In this document: in pieces, positions 1 to 5,752 of the stretch
Numbering within the stretch: the stretch's first letter is position 1
Layout: each line of letters starts with the position of its first letter
From: Flavobacteriaceae bacterium UBA2000
GTDB lineage: Bacteria; Bacteroidota; Bacteroidia; Flavobacteriales; Flavobacteriaceae
Assembly (NCBI GenBank): GCA_002335345.1
Contig: DDCS01000092.1
Location: forward strand, 3,466 to 9,217
Direction of reading: 5' to 3'
DNA: 5,752 bases
Notes under the pieces: generated by a model
Told to the model about the DNA's origin: nothing
The model's input: only the letters and a program-made list of their open reading frames with translations
Databases searched by the model: none
Made by a program: the position numbers and the translations under genes

Positions 1-23
1 GGGTTCGAATCCTCCCTGGGTCA
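1..23 (+). tRNA. tRNA gene, 3' end only (cut by window edge)
   Basis: The first bases contain a T-loop (TTCGAAT, positions 4-10) closed by G3-C11 and followed by the 3' strand of the T-stem (11-15). Seven bases for the 3' strand of the acceptor stem (CTGGGTC, 16-22) and an A discriminator (23) come next. The following bases are CAT, so CCA is not encoded and would be added after transcription, as is common in Bacteroidota. The anticodon lies outside the window, so the amino acid cannot be read. The implied 5' acceptor strand would be close to GACCCAG, and a weak resemblance to some tRNA-Arg ends is not enough to name it. The hairpin terminator just downstream on the same strand supports a real transcript end. 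Confidence 0.85.
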
Positions 24-35
24 CATCAAGCACAA

Positions 36-67
36 AACCACGCCATCGGGCGTGGTTCTTTGTTTTT
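36..67 (+). terminator. Rho-independent terminator of the tRNA unit
   Basis: A perfect 9-bp stem pairs AACCACGCC (36-44) with GGCGTGGTT (49-57) around the 4-base loop ATCG. A T-rich run (TTCTTTGTTTTT, 56-67) follows on the plus strand. It starts 13 bases after the tRNA discriminator base, the expected place to end the tRNA transcript. The opposite side has only ACAAAA upstream of the stem (32-37), giving a short T-run in the minus direction, so it is mainly a plus-strand terminator. Confidence 0.85.
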
Positions 68-105
68 CGAAGTAAACACAAACCGAAGGTTATGGGTTTA
101 CGCAC

Positions 106-138
106 AAAAAAAGCAAGCCCGAGTGGCTTGCTTTTTTT
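106..138 (-). terminator. Strong terminator after ftsZ, symmetrical (bidirectional)
   Basis: GCAAGCC (113-119) pairs with GGCTTGC (125-131) around a 5-base loop. The stem is flanked by exactly seven A (106-112) and seven T (132-138), which can extend it to 14 bp. Read on the minus strand, it begins 29 bases past the ftsZ stop codon and ends in seven T, so it should end the mur-fts transcript. Because of the symmetry it can equally stop plus-strand transcripts that read through the tRNA terminator. It therefore probably insulates the two convergent units in both directions. Confidence 0.9.
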
Positions 139-166
139 CATTTTGCACTTGTCCTGACAGCTTTAT

Positions 167-2242
167 TTAATCGACATTATCGTGCAAAAAACTATTATTG
201 GAACGCAAATCAAGGTCATCATCATCGAGATTCACTGTAGTTCTAGACAACTGGTCCTCCTGAGCTTTAGCATCATCTAACTCAATACCCATGCGCTTAT
301 ACGCCGGTTGACGCTCAATTTCATCAATCTTGGAGGCGCTATTTCTGAATTTGTAATTAAACTCCTTCATCTTCCGCTTACGCTCCTCGGTACGTTCTCT
401 TAAAAGTTGAGCAATTGGCGCATTAAGCGGATCTAAAGACCCTGGATTTTCAGCAGGGGCTTCTTCAGGAGCCACCTTAGTTTTAAGGGTCATCGACGCT
501 TCAATAGTGGCCTCTTGGTCCACTGCAACTTCAGTCTCAATCGCGGCTTCTTTTTCATCTTCAAGCACATAGCGAATTGTTCCTTGTTCTGCAGGGGCGT
601 GCTCTGCCACGGGCATCTCATATTCTGGATGTTCTTCAGCGGCGCTCAATTCTTCATAAACGAGTTCCTCGGCATGAACTTCTATAGCCAATATTTCCTC
701 TGGGGTTTGCTGATTTATCGGCAAGTCAAACATCAACATTTGATCATCAACCGATTTGTTTTCTTCAGCAAAATTTTCAACGGGTGCATGGTCTTGCTCT
801 AGGGCCTCATCCACACAGACAATTTCAAAATCATGAACTTCGATCTCATTGACCACGACTTGTTGAAATTCTGCCAAATAATTAATATCCACGTGTTCTG
901 CTTGAACCGGTATATTTCGGATTAACTCCGTCGTGGGAATATAATCCTCAAAAGGGGACTCAAACGCTGCGTTGGCCGGCACGTTTTCTACACTGTCGTC
1001 AGGAGATATTTCATCCTGCAAGGAGCTTTGGGTATTCTCTTTAGCCGTAAAAGGCTCTGAATCATCGTCTTCAAAAAGCGTATGACGAATCACCGGGGGC
1101 TCCTGCGTCTTTGGTGAAGGACGCAAAGACTCCACCGAGGCTTCTTTAATAACCGTTTGTTTCGGTAGATTATCCGTACTTAGATCATAGGCGGCACGCT
1201 GTTCCTCTTCTAAGGTGTGAATGATTTTTTTTGCCTCCGTATGAACGATATGATTCTGTTGTTCCGGATCGAAGCCCGTTGCGATCACGGTAATGGCAAT
1301 GGCACCCTGGAGCGCCTCGTCTTCACCCACACCCATAATGATATTGGCACTATAGCCCGCTTCATCCTGGATATAATCGCTGATTTCACCGATTTCATCT
1401 ATGGTAATTTCTTCAGAACCACTGACAATCAGAAGCAATACATTTTTCGCTCCTTTGATTTTGTTATCATTTAGAAGTGGCGAGTCGAGTGATTTTGAAA
1501 TGGCTTCTTTGGCTCTATTAGACCCAATAGCCGTAGCGCTTCCCATGATCGCGGTACCACTATTGGCCAAAACAGTCTTGGCATCACGCAAGTCAATGTT
1601 TTGCGTGTAGTGATGGGTTATTACTTCAGCAATCCCACGGGCGGCTGTGGCCAGCACTTCGTCTGCCTTAGAAAACCCGGCCTTAAAGCCTAGATTCCCA
1701 TAAACTTCACGGAGCTTATTGTTATTTACAACGATTAAAGAATCTACATTTTTTCGTAGATTTTCAATTCCAATTTGTGCTTGATCGTTACGCAGTTTGC
1801 CTTCAAATTGGAAAGGCATGGTCACGATTCCAACCGTTAAAACATCCAATTCTCGGGCCATTTGCGCAATGATCGGCGCAGCACCTGTCCCTGTGCCCCC
1901 ACCCATTCCAGCGGTGATAAAAATCATTTTGGTATTCGTAGAAAGCATGGCGCGAATTTCTTCTACGGATTCAACGGCTGCTTGTTCGCCGATTTTAGGG
2001 TTAGCCCCTGCACCTAGCCCTTCGGTCAATGACACACCAAGCTGAATTTTTACGGGCACGGCACTATTTTCCAAGGCTTGCGCATCGGTATTGCAAATGA
2101 CAAAATCAACGCCTTTTATGCCTTGGCTAAACATGTGGTTGATTGCATTACTCCCACCGCCACCGACACCGATGACTTTTATGACATTCGATTGATTTTT
2201 GGGAAGGTCAAATGAGATATTATCAAACTCTTGGTGGCTCAT
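167..2242 (-). CDS. ftsZ: Cell division protein FtsZ (tubulin-like GTPase) with very long acidic C-terminal linker
   Basis: FtsZ polymerises with GTP at midcell into the ring that recruits the division machinery and guides septal wall synthesis. The GTPase core spans about residues 18-330: the nucleotide-binding GVGGGGSNA (25-33), the tubulin signature GGGTGTG (114-120), and the T7 synergy loop NIDLRD (N215, D217, D220) that completes the GTPase site of the neighbouring subunit. A 17-residue N-terminal extension with FDLPKNQ precedes the core. After residue 345 comes a low-complexity, strongly acidic, probably disordered linker to about 600. A basic segment rich in R, E and K (616-632) follows, then EIERQPAYKRMGI (641-653), which resembles the PAFLR-type peptide that binds FtsA in other bacteria, and finally the ending LRSNNSFLHDNVD. 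At 691 aa it is far longer than the roughly 380 aa of E. coli FtsZ but fits Flavobacteriia. The ATG is preceded by an A-rich leader, and the conserved N-terminal extension supports this start. It is the last gene of the cluster, 25 nt after ftsA and just before a strong terminator. Confidence 0.98.
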   Translation of the reverse strand: MSHQEFDNISFDLPKNQSNVIKVIGVGGGGSNAINHMFSQGIKGVDFVICNTDAQALENSAVPVKIQLGVSLTEGLGAGANPKIGEQAAVESVEEIRAMLSTNTKMIFITAGMGGGTGTGAAPIIAQMARELDVLTVGIVTMPFQFEGKLRNDQAQIGIENLRKNVDSLIVVNNNKLREVYGNLGFKAGFSKADEVLATAARGIAEVITHHYTQNIDLRDAKTVLANSGTAIMGSATAIGSNRAKEAISKSLDSPLLNDNKIKGAKNVLLLIVSGSEEITIDEIGEISDYIQDEAGYSANIIMGVGEDEALQGAIAITVIATGFDPEQQNHIVHTEAKKIIHTLEEEQRAAYDLSTDNLPKQTVIKEASVESLRPSPKTQEPPVIRHTLFEDDDSEPFTAKENTQSSLQDEISPDDSVENVPANAAFESPFEDYIPTTELIRNIPVQAEHVDINYLAEFQQVVVNEIEVHDFEIVCVDEALEQDHAPVENFAEENKSVDDQMLMFDLPINQQTPEEILAIEVHAEELVYEELSAAEEHPEYEMPVAEHAPAEQGTIRYVLEDEKEAAIETEVAVDQEATIEASMTLKTKVAPEEAPAENPGSLDPLNAPIAQLLRERTEERKRKMKEFNYKFRNSASKIDEIERQPAYKRMGIELDDAKAQEDQLSRTTVNLDDDDLDLRSNNSFLHDNVD

Positions 2243-2267
2243 AAAGGTTGTTTTTTTGGAACAATAA
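2243..2267 (-). promoter_or_regulatory. A-rich leader between ftsA and ftsZ (probable translation initiation region)
   Basis: This 25-nt spacer is the largest gap inside the gene cluster. On the coding (minus) strand it has seven consecutive A at about -15 to -9 from the ftsZ ATG, then CAACCTTT directly before the ATG. No purine-rich Shine-Dalgarno sequence is present. A-rich leaders without Shine-Dalgarno sequences are typical of well-translated genes in Bacteroidota, so I infer a ribosome-loading role. No -33/-7 promoter of the Bacteroidota type (TTTG and TAnnTTTG) was found just upstream, though I did not scan all of ftsA exhaustively. Confidence 0.35.
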
Positions 2268-3608
2268 TTATTCTGCGTTATCTAAAAATTCTTTAAACTT
2301 ATCGGCCCACTTATCGAAAAATCCGCGTGATTCATTTTGTGGCTGTACCCCTTCTTCTTTGGGCTCCTGAACTTCAGTGACCTCTGGGTCTTGTTCTCCC
2401 TGAGACTGAAGCGCTTCTTTTAATTTAGCTGAGGAATGCTTGCGGTTTTTCTCATTCAAACTCGTCAAGACCAGACCGACCGCTGTGGCATACATTGGAC
2501 TGGTCGTTTCGCTATCGCTATCTCCAGCTAAGTGCTCGTTGGGATAACCAATACGCGTGTCCATTCCGGTGATGTATTCGACCAATTGCTTTAAATGGCG
2601 CAATTGAGACCCTCCGCCCGTGAGAACAATACCCGCAATGAGTTTTTTCTTTTGTTCTTCATGACCGTAATTTCTGATTTCCAAATACACTTGCTCTATG
2701 ATTTCCACCACACGAGCATGGATGATTTTAGAAAGATTCTTAAGGCTAATTTCCTTAGGATCTCGACCCCGTAATCCAGGAATCGAGACAATTTCGTTGT
2801 CTTTGTTTTCTCCTGGCCAGGCAGATCCAAATTTTATCTTGAGTAATTCCGCTTGTTTCTCGATGATTGAACACCCTTCTTTGATGTCTTCAGTGATCAC
2901 ATTTCCGCCAAATGGAATGACGGCCGTATGGCGGATAATACCGTCTTTAAAAATGGCCAAATCTGTGGTCCCTCCACCAATATCAATCAAGGCCACTCCC
3001 GCTTCCTTTTCCTCTTGACTTAACACCGCATTGGACGAAGCCAAAGGCTCTAAAGTAATTCCTGAAAGATCAAGACCGGAACTTTTCACACAACGACCGA
3101 TATTTCGAATGGAAGAAACTTGGCCTACGACCACATGAAAGTTGGCCTCTAAGCGCCCACCGTACATGCCAATGGGTTCTTTAATTTCGGCTTGACCATC
3201 GACCTTAAAATCTTGGGGCAATACATGAATAATCTCTTCCCCAGGCAACATCACCAGTTTGTGCACCTGATTACAGAGTCGATCGATGTCTTCATCTTGA
3301 ATGACCTCGTCACTGTTGTTTCGCGTGATGTAATCGCTATGTTGCAAGCTGCGAATGTGCTGGCCGGCGATCCCGACCACGACATCGCTTATGGTCATTC
3401 CAGAACTACTTTCAGCATCTTGTACCGCTTGTTGTATTGATTGAATGGTCTGGGTAATGTTATTGACCACCCCGCGATGAACACCAAGACTTTTGGATTT
3501 TCCAATACCCAAAATCTCCATCTTGCCAAATTCATTTTTACGACCGATCATCGCCACAATCTTTGTGGTTCCTATATCCAGACCTACGGCAATGTTTTCT
3601 TGTTCCAT
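2268..3608 (-). CDS. ftsA: Cell division protein FtsA (actin-like membrane tether of the Z ring)
   Basis: FtsA is an actin-fold ATP-binding protein that links FtsZ filaments to the inner face of the cytoplasmic membrane and helps recruit later division proteins. The ATPase motifs are intact: phosphate 1 loop GLDIGTTK (9-16), phosphate 2 loop DIGGGTTD (209-216), and adenosine-binding GIVLTGGGSQL (326-336). The segment at about 84-160 corresponds to the FtsA-specific 1C subdomain. A polar, acidic linker rich in E, Q and P (about 391-427) leads to RGFFDKWADKFKEFLDN (428-444). This is an amphipathic helix with F430, F431, W434, F438, F441 and L442, and matches the membrane-targeting helix of FtsA. 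At 446 aa it is slightly longer than E. coli FtsA (about 420 aa), mostly because of that linker. The ATG lies 4 nt after the ftsQ stop, so translation is probably coupled. Nothing looks damaged. Confidence 0.98.
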   Translation of the reverse strand: MEQENIAVGLDIGTTKIVAMIGRKNEFGKMEILGIGKSKSLGVHRGVVNNITQTIQSIQQAVQDAESSSGMTISDVVVGIAGQHIRSLQHSDYITRNNSDEVIQDEDIDRLCNQVHKLVMLPGEEIIHVLPQDFKVDGQAEIKEPIGMYGGRLEANFHVVVGQVSSIRNIGRCVKSSGLDLSGITLEPLASSNAVLSQEEKEAGVALIDIGGGTTDLAIFKDGIIRHTAVIPFGGNVITEDIKEGCSIIEKQAELLKIKFGSAWPGENKDNEIVSIPGLRGRDPKEISLKNLSKIIHARVVEIIEQVYLEIRNYGHEEQKKKLIAGIVLTGGGSQLRHLKQLVEYITGMDTRIGYPNEHLAGDSDSETTSPMYATAVGLVLTSLNEKNRKHSSAKLKEALQSQGEQDPEVTEVQEPKEEGVQPQNESRGFFDKWADKFKEFLDNAE

Positions 3609-3612
3609 GACT

Positions 3613-4326
3613 TTACTCGGTGGCGACCACCTGATTAATAAATCTCAAATCCACTTTTTTGAATTGCTTTTGCTCTTGTTCTTTTCGCATATTTTGATAA
3701 AATGCTTTAAAATTTCGAAACTTTTCAGTCACGTCAGAAACGGGACCTAAAAGCAATTTGTATTTTTCTTGACGCAGTTCTAATAGAATATTTCCTTGTG
3801 CATCTACAGCCACCTCAGTAATCATAGGTTCAAGAAATGCGTCTTGGCCGATGATTAACAGTAACTTTTTCAAGGCATCTAAATGCAACAAAACCTCACC
3901 AGTTACGATAGGCACTCGGGCGGTGTACAGGTTTGAAAGCGGCATTGTTTGTCCTTGTTCATCGATATAAAAACCAGGACTACCCAAGACCCGACCAATA
4001 GGTTTTTTGGTCTGAATATTCGCCCCAATTTCTCCATCAATTGAGATAAAAACCTGAGCCTGATACACCATAGGATGCTGCACCAATCGGGCCTCCATCT
4101 CTTTCAAAACTAAAGTTTCTTTGGGGATACTCGCCAGAGGCACTTTATTTTGTATTAACAATTTATTAACCGAGTCTAGGGCAATAAATGGCTGTGGATT
4201 GCCCACAAATTGAACCGATAAATCGCGGCATGTTCTTTCAGAATTACGTTTTTGCGCAAATCCCATTAAAAAGAGCAGTAAGCTCCCAATAAAAATCATT
4301 TTAATCGCAAACCAATAGCGCTTCAT
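3613..4326 (-). CDS. ftsQ: Cell division protein FtsQ (DivIB family), single-pass membrane protein
   Basis: FtsQ is a bitopic inner-membrane protein that joins cytoplasmic and periplasmic parts of the divisome, usually with FtsL and FtsB. The product is 237 aa. It has a very short basic cytoplasmic end (MKRYW), one hydrophobic segment at about residues 6-24, a likely POTRA domain (about 35-105), and a beta domain that ends with VDLRFINQVV (225-234), a pattern typical of FtsQ C-termini. The sequence family is weakly conserved, so the name rests on topology, the C-terminal motif and the position between murC and ftsA. I place the start at the ATG (4324-4326), which overlaps the murC stop by one base (TGATG). 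The codon just before it is TTG, which would give a 4-nt overlap and one more residue, but ATG is far more likely. No Shine-Dalgarno sequence is visible; coupling to murC translation is likely. Confidence 0.92.
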   Translation of the reverse strand: MKRYWFAIKMIFIGSLLLFLMGFAQKRNSERTCRDLSVQFVGNPQPFIALDSVNKLLIQNKVPLASIPKETLVLKEMEARLVQHPMVYQAQVFISIDGEIGANIQTKKPIGRVLGSPGFYIDEQGQTMPLSNLYTARVPIVTGEVLLHLDALKKLLLIIGQDAFLEPMITEVAVDAQGNILLELRQEKYKLLLGPVSDVTEKFRNFKAFYQNMRKEQEQKQFKKVDLRFINQVVATE

Positions 4327-5714
4327 CAAATCAATTTTTGTTTTAACGATTGAACTTCTAAACCGATATCTCCTGCCCCTGCGACAATAAATATTGACGA
4401 AGGTGCTTCAGTGAACGTAGCTATAGCCCTTGACGCCGTCATCGCCTGAACCCTTTGGGGATCACACAGACCAGCCAACCAATCGCTGTCGACCCCGGGA
4501 ATGGGCAATTCACGCGCCGGATAGATCGGCATTAACAAAACACGATCAAATGCACTCAGCACTTGAGCAAAATCATGGGCAAAATCACGCGTTCGACTGA
4601 ACAAATGCGGTTGAAAAAGTAAGATATGTGGTTGATCGGGATAAAATTCTTGCACACCTTGTAACAGCGCGCGCAGCTCAGTAGGATGATGGGCATAATC
4701 ATCGATCAGTATTTTATTATCCGCTAATTTGTACTGATTAAATCGCCTGTGAATCCCTTTAAAATTCAACAAACTCTTAGCGACCTGATCTCTTGTTAAT
4801 CCAAAGGAACGCGCCATAGCCACTGCCATTATTACATTCATCAAATTGTGACGACCGGGTAATGGTCCACTTAGGCTACTCCATTGCTCCTCCCCAAAGT
4901 TGAGATTAAAGCAGTAGGCCCCACTTTTCACTTCAATCCGCTCAGCACTTATTTCACCTTGACCCCCAAGGCCGATACCGATCCCATTAAAAGCCAATCC
5001 TTCTGCCATGAATAGATCGCTAGGCGCTAATGTGTGGGCAAACAATTCAAAGGCCGCAACAAAAGTCTCTTTGTCTTGATAAATATCTAAATGATCGGGA
5101 TCCACACTAGTGATGCAGGCCAAATGGGGCTTAATCCATAAAAATGAACGGTCAAATTCATCCGCTTCTACAACGCAAAAATCAGGGGTTTCCCCCGAGG
5201 CCAAATTCAATTCTAGACCCTCTGATAAAATGAAGTTAGACTGATAGTTTTGGGCAATACCGCCTAAAAATGCTATACCCTTTTTCCCTGCATCAATAAG
5301 TAGATGGGCCAAAATTGCCGAGGTGGTTGTTTTTCCATGAGTACCGGCTACCGCGAGGACTTTTTTTGATTCAGCACTGATAGAACCCAGGAGCTCCGCG
5401 CGTTTAACTATCTCAAATCCGCTGGCCTTTGCCGCCCTCATCCAAGGGTCATTTTGGCCGACGGCTGGGGTCCAAATAATGAGGGTCTCTTTGCTTCTGC
5501 CAGGATCAAACCATGACCTAATAGGATCTGTCTGATGCGTTATTTGGGCACCGCGATTTTGCAATTCTTGGGTCAGTTCAGAGGCACTTCGGTCATAACC
5601 CAGCACCGCTTTTCCGCGAATCACAAGATATCGCGCCAAAGCACTCATGCCGATTCCCCCAATCCCTAGGAAAATAAAATATTGAAACCGGTTATGTCCT
5701 GAAGCAATACTCAT
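4326..5714 (-). CDS. murC: UDP-N-acetylmuramate--L-alanine ligase MurC
   Basis: MurC is the cytoplasmic Mur ligase that joins L-alanine to UDP-N-acetylmuramic acid using ATP (EC 6.3.2.8), the first amino acid of the peptidoglycan stem peptide. The three Mur ligase domains are present. The N-terminal Rossmann-like domain has GIGGIGMS (17-24), which binds the UDP substrate and is characteristic of MurC/Mpl. The central ATPase has the P-loop GTHGKTT (124-130), EADEFDRSF (183-191) and DPDHLD (205-210). The C-terminal domain begins after GRHNLMN (287-293), with DDYAHHPTE (338-346), FQPHLFSRT (367-375), YPARE (398-402) and AGAGDI (445-450). At 462 aa the length is normal. Mpl, which ligates recycled tripeptide, is the main paralogue; the location between murG and ftsQ favours MurC. 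The ATG overlaps the murG stop in the arrangement ATGA, which supports this start. Confidence 0.97.
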   Translation of the reverse strand: MSIASGHNRFQYFIFLGIGGIGMSALARYLVIRGKAVLGYDRSASELTQELQNRGAQITHQTDPIRSWFDPGRSKETLIIWTPAVGQNDPWMRAAKASGFEIVKRAELLGSISAESKKVLAVAGTHGKTTTSAILAHLLIDAGKKGIAFLGGIAQNYQSNFILSEGLELNLASGETPDFCVVEADEFDRSFLWIKPHLACITSVDPDHLDIYQDKETFVAAFELFAHTLAPSDLFMAEGLAFNGIGIGLGGQGEISAERIEVKSGAYCFNLNFGEEQWSSLSGPLPGRHNLMNVIMAVAMARSFGLTRDQVAKSLLNFKGIHRRFNQYKLADNKILIDDYAHHPTELRALLQGVQEFYPDQPHILLFQPHLFSRTRDFAHDFAQVLSAFDRVLLMPIYPARELPIPGVDSDWLAGLCDPQRVQAMTASRAIATFTEAPSSIFIVAGAGDIGLEVQSLKQKLI

Positions 5715-5752
5715 AGTGAAAGCGCTCTTAATTGATCCACGATATCTCTTGT
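5711..5752 (-). CDS. murG: 3' end of probable murG (lipid II-forming GlcNAc transferase), cut by window edge
   Basis: An open frame enters from the right edge on the minus strand and encodes TRDIVDQLRALSL followed by TGA. The stop overlaps the murC start codon by 4 nt (ATGA). A short helical end of this type, D-I-V followed by L-rich residues, is what MurG C-termini look like. In Bacteroidota murG normally lies directly upstream of murC. Only 13 codons are visible, so the identity is inferred mainly from gene order. MurG transfers GlcNAc onto lipid I to make lipid II at the inner face of the membrane. A different upstream dcw gene is possible. Confidence 0.6.
   Translation of the reverse strand, partial: TRDIVDQLRALSL

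Noticed and set aside
1..23. tRNA 3' end as an attachment site of an integrated element
   Set aside because: No second copy of the tRNA 3' sequence, no integrase and no foreign-looking genes are seen in this window; the right side is core dcw genes.
72..101. Possible extra hairpin between the two terminators (GTAAAC at 72-77 with GTTTAC at 96-101; AACC-GAA-GGTT inside)
   Set aside because: The outer and inner arms are separated by unpaired, unequal bases and no T-run follows. Too weak to call a structured RNA or a site.
515..802. Plus-strand open frame of 95 codons inside the ftsZ linker region
   Set aside because: It lies opposite the acidic linker of ftsZ. Its F-rich composition is the reverse-complement image of GAA/GAT-rich codons. 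No leader or known domain supports it.
1217..2045. Three plus-strand open frames (1217-1474, 1401-1610, 1797-2045) opposite the FtsZ GTPase core
   Set aside because: They are antisense to highly conserved FtsZ motifs, have no recognisable product, and two of them overlap each other.
2277..2327. FtsA C-terminal segment as a second transmembrane or unrelated domain
   Set aside because: It alternates charged and aromatic residues over 17 positions, which is an amphipathic surface helix typical of FtsA, not a membrane-spanning segment.
2698..3750. Four plus-strand open frames (2698-3018, 3192-3440, 3441-3638, 3493-3750) opposite ftsA and the end of ftsQ
   Set aside because: All are short, antisense to conserved genes, without family resemblance or supporting signals; two overlap in different frames.
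4257..4326. Lipoprotein signal peptide at the FtsQ N-terminus (hydrophobic segment with a cysteine at residue 33)
   Set aside because: The cysteine is about nine residues beyond the hydrophobic stretch and the residues before it (NSERT) do not form a lipobox. A membrane anchor fits FtsQ better.

Overview
The window is the distal end of a division and cell wall (dcw) gene cluster from a member of the Bacteroidota, most likely the class Flavobacteriia. The placement is from recalled family features, not a database search. FtsZ carries the N-terminal FDLPKNQ segment, a very long acidic linker and the C-terminal ending LRSNNSFLHDNVD that I associate with flavobacterial FtsZ. The gene order murG-murC-ftsQ-ftsA-ftsZ, without murB or ddl between murC and ftsQ, also fits. 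No gene start has a convincing Shine-Dalgarno sequence, and the tRNA lacks an encoded CCA; both are common in this phylum.

Layout, read in the direction of transcription on the minus strand (right to left): the last 13 codons of murG (5711-5752), murC (4326-5714), ftsQ (3613-4326), ftsA (2268-3608) and ftsZ (167-2242). The genes are packed tightly: murG/murC overlap by 4 nt, murC/ftsQ by 1 nt, ftsQ/ftsA are 4 nt apart and ftsA/ftsZ 25 nt apart. No terminator is visible between them, so they are probably one transcription unit, ending at a strong hairpin at 106-138. From the left edge, on the plus strand, the 3' end of a tRNA gene runs into the window and ends at its own terminator (36-67). 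The two units converge across about 143 non-coding bases.

The genes join the last cytoplasmic steps of peptidoglycan precursor synthesis (MurC adds L-alanine to UDP-MurNAc; MurG makes lipid II) to assembly of the division machine (FtsZ ring, FtsA membrane tether, FtsQ periplasmic scaffold). All full-length genes look intact, with their catalytic or binding motifs present. I see no mobile element, CRISPR array, toxin or novel system. The part least explained by textbook biology is the roughly 340-residue C-terminal half of FtsZ, which holds short recurring motifs and a conserved-looking tail beyond the presumed FtsA-binding peptide.
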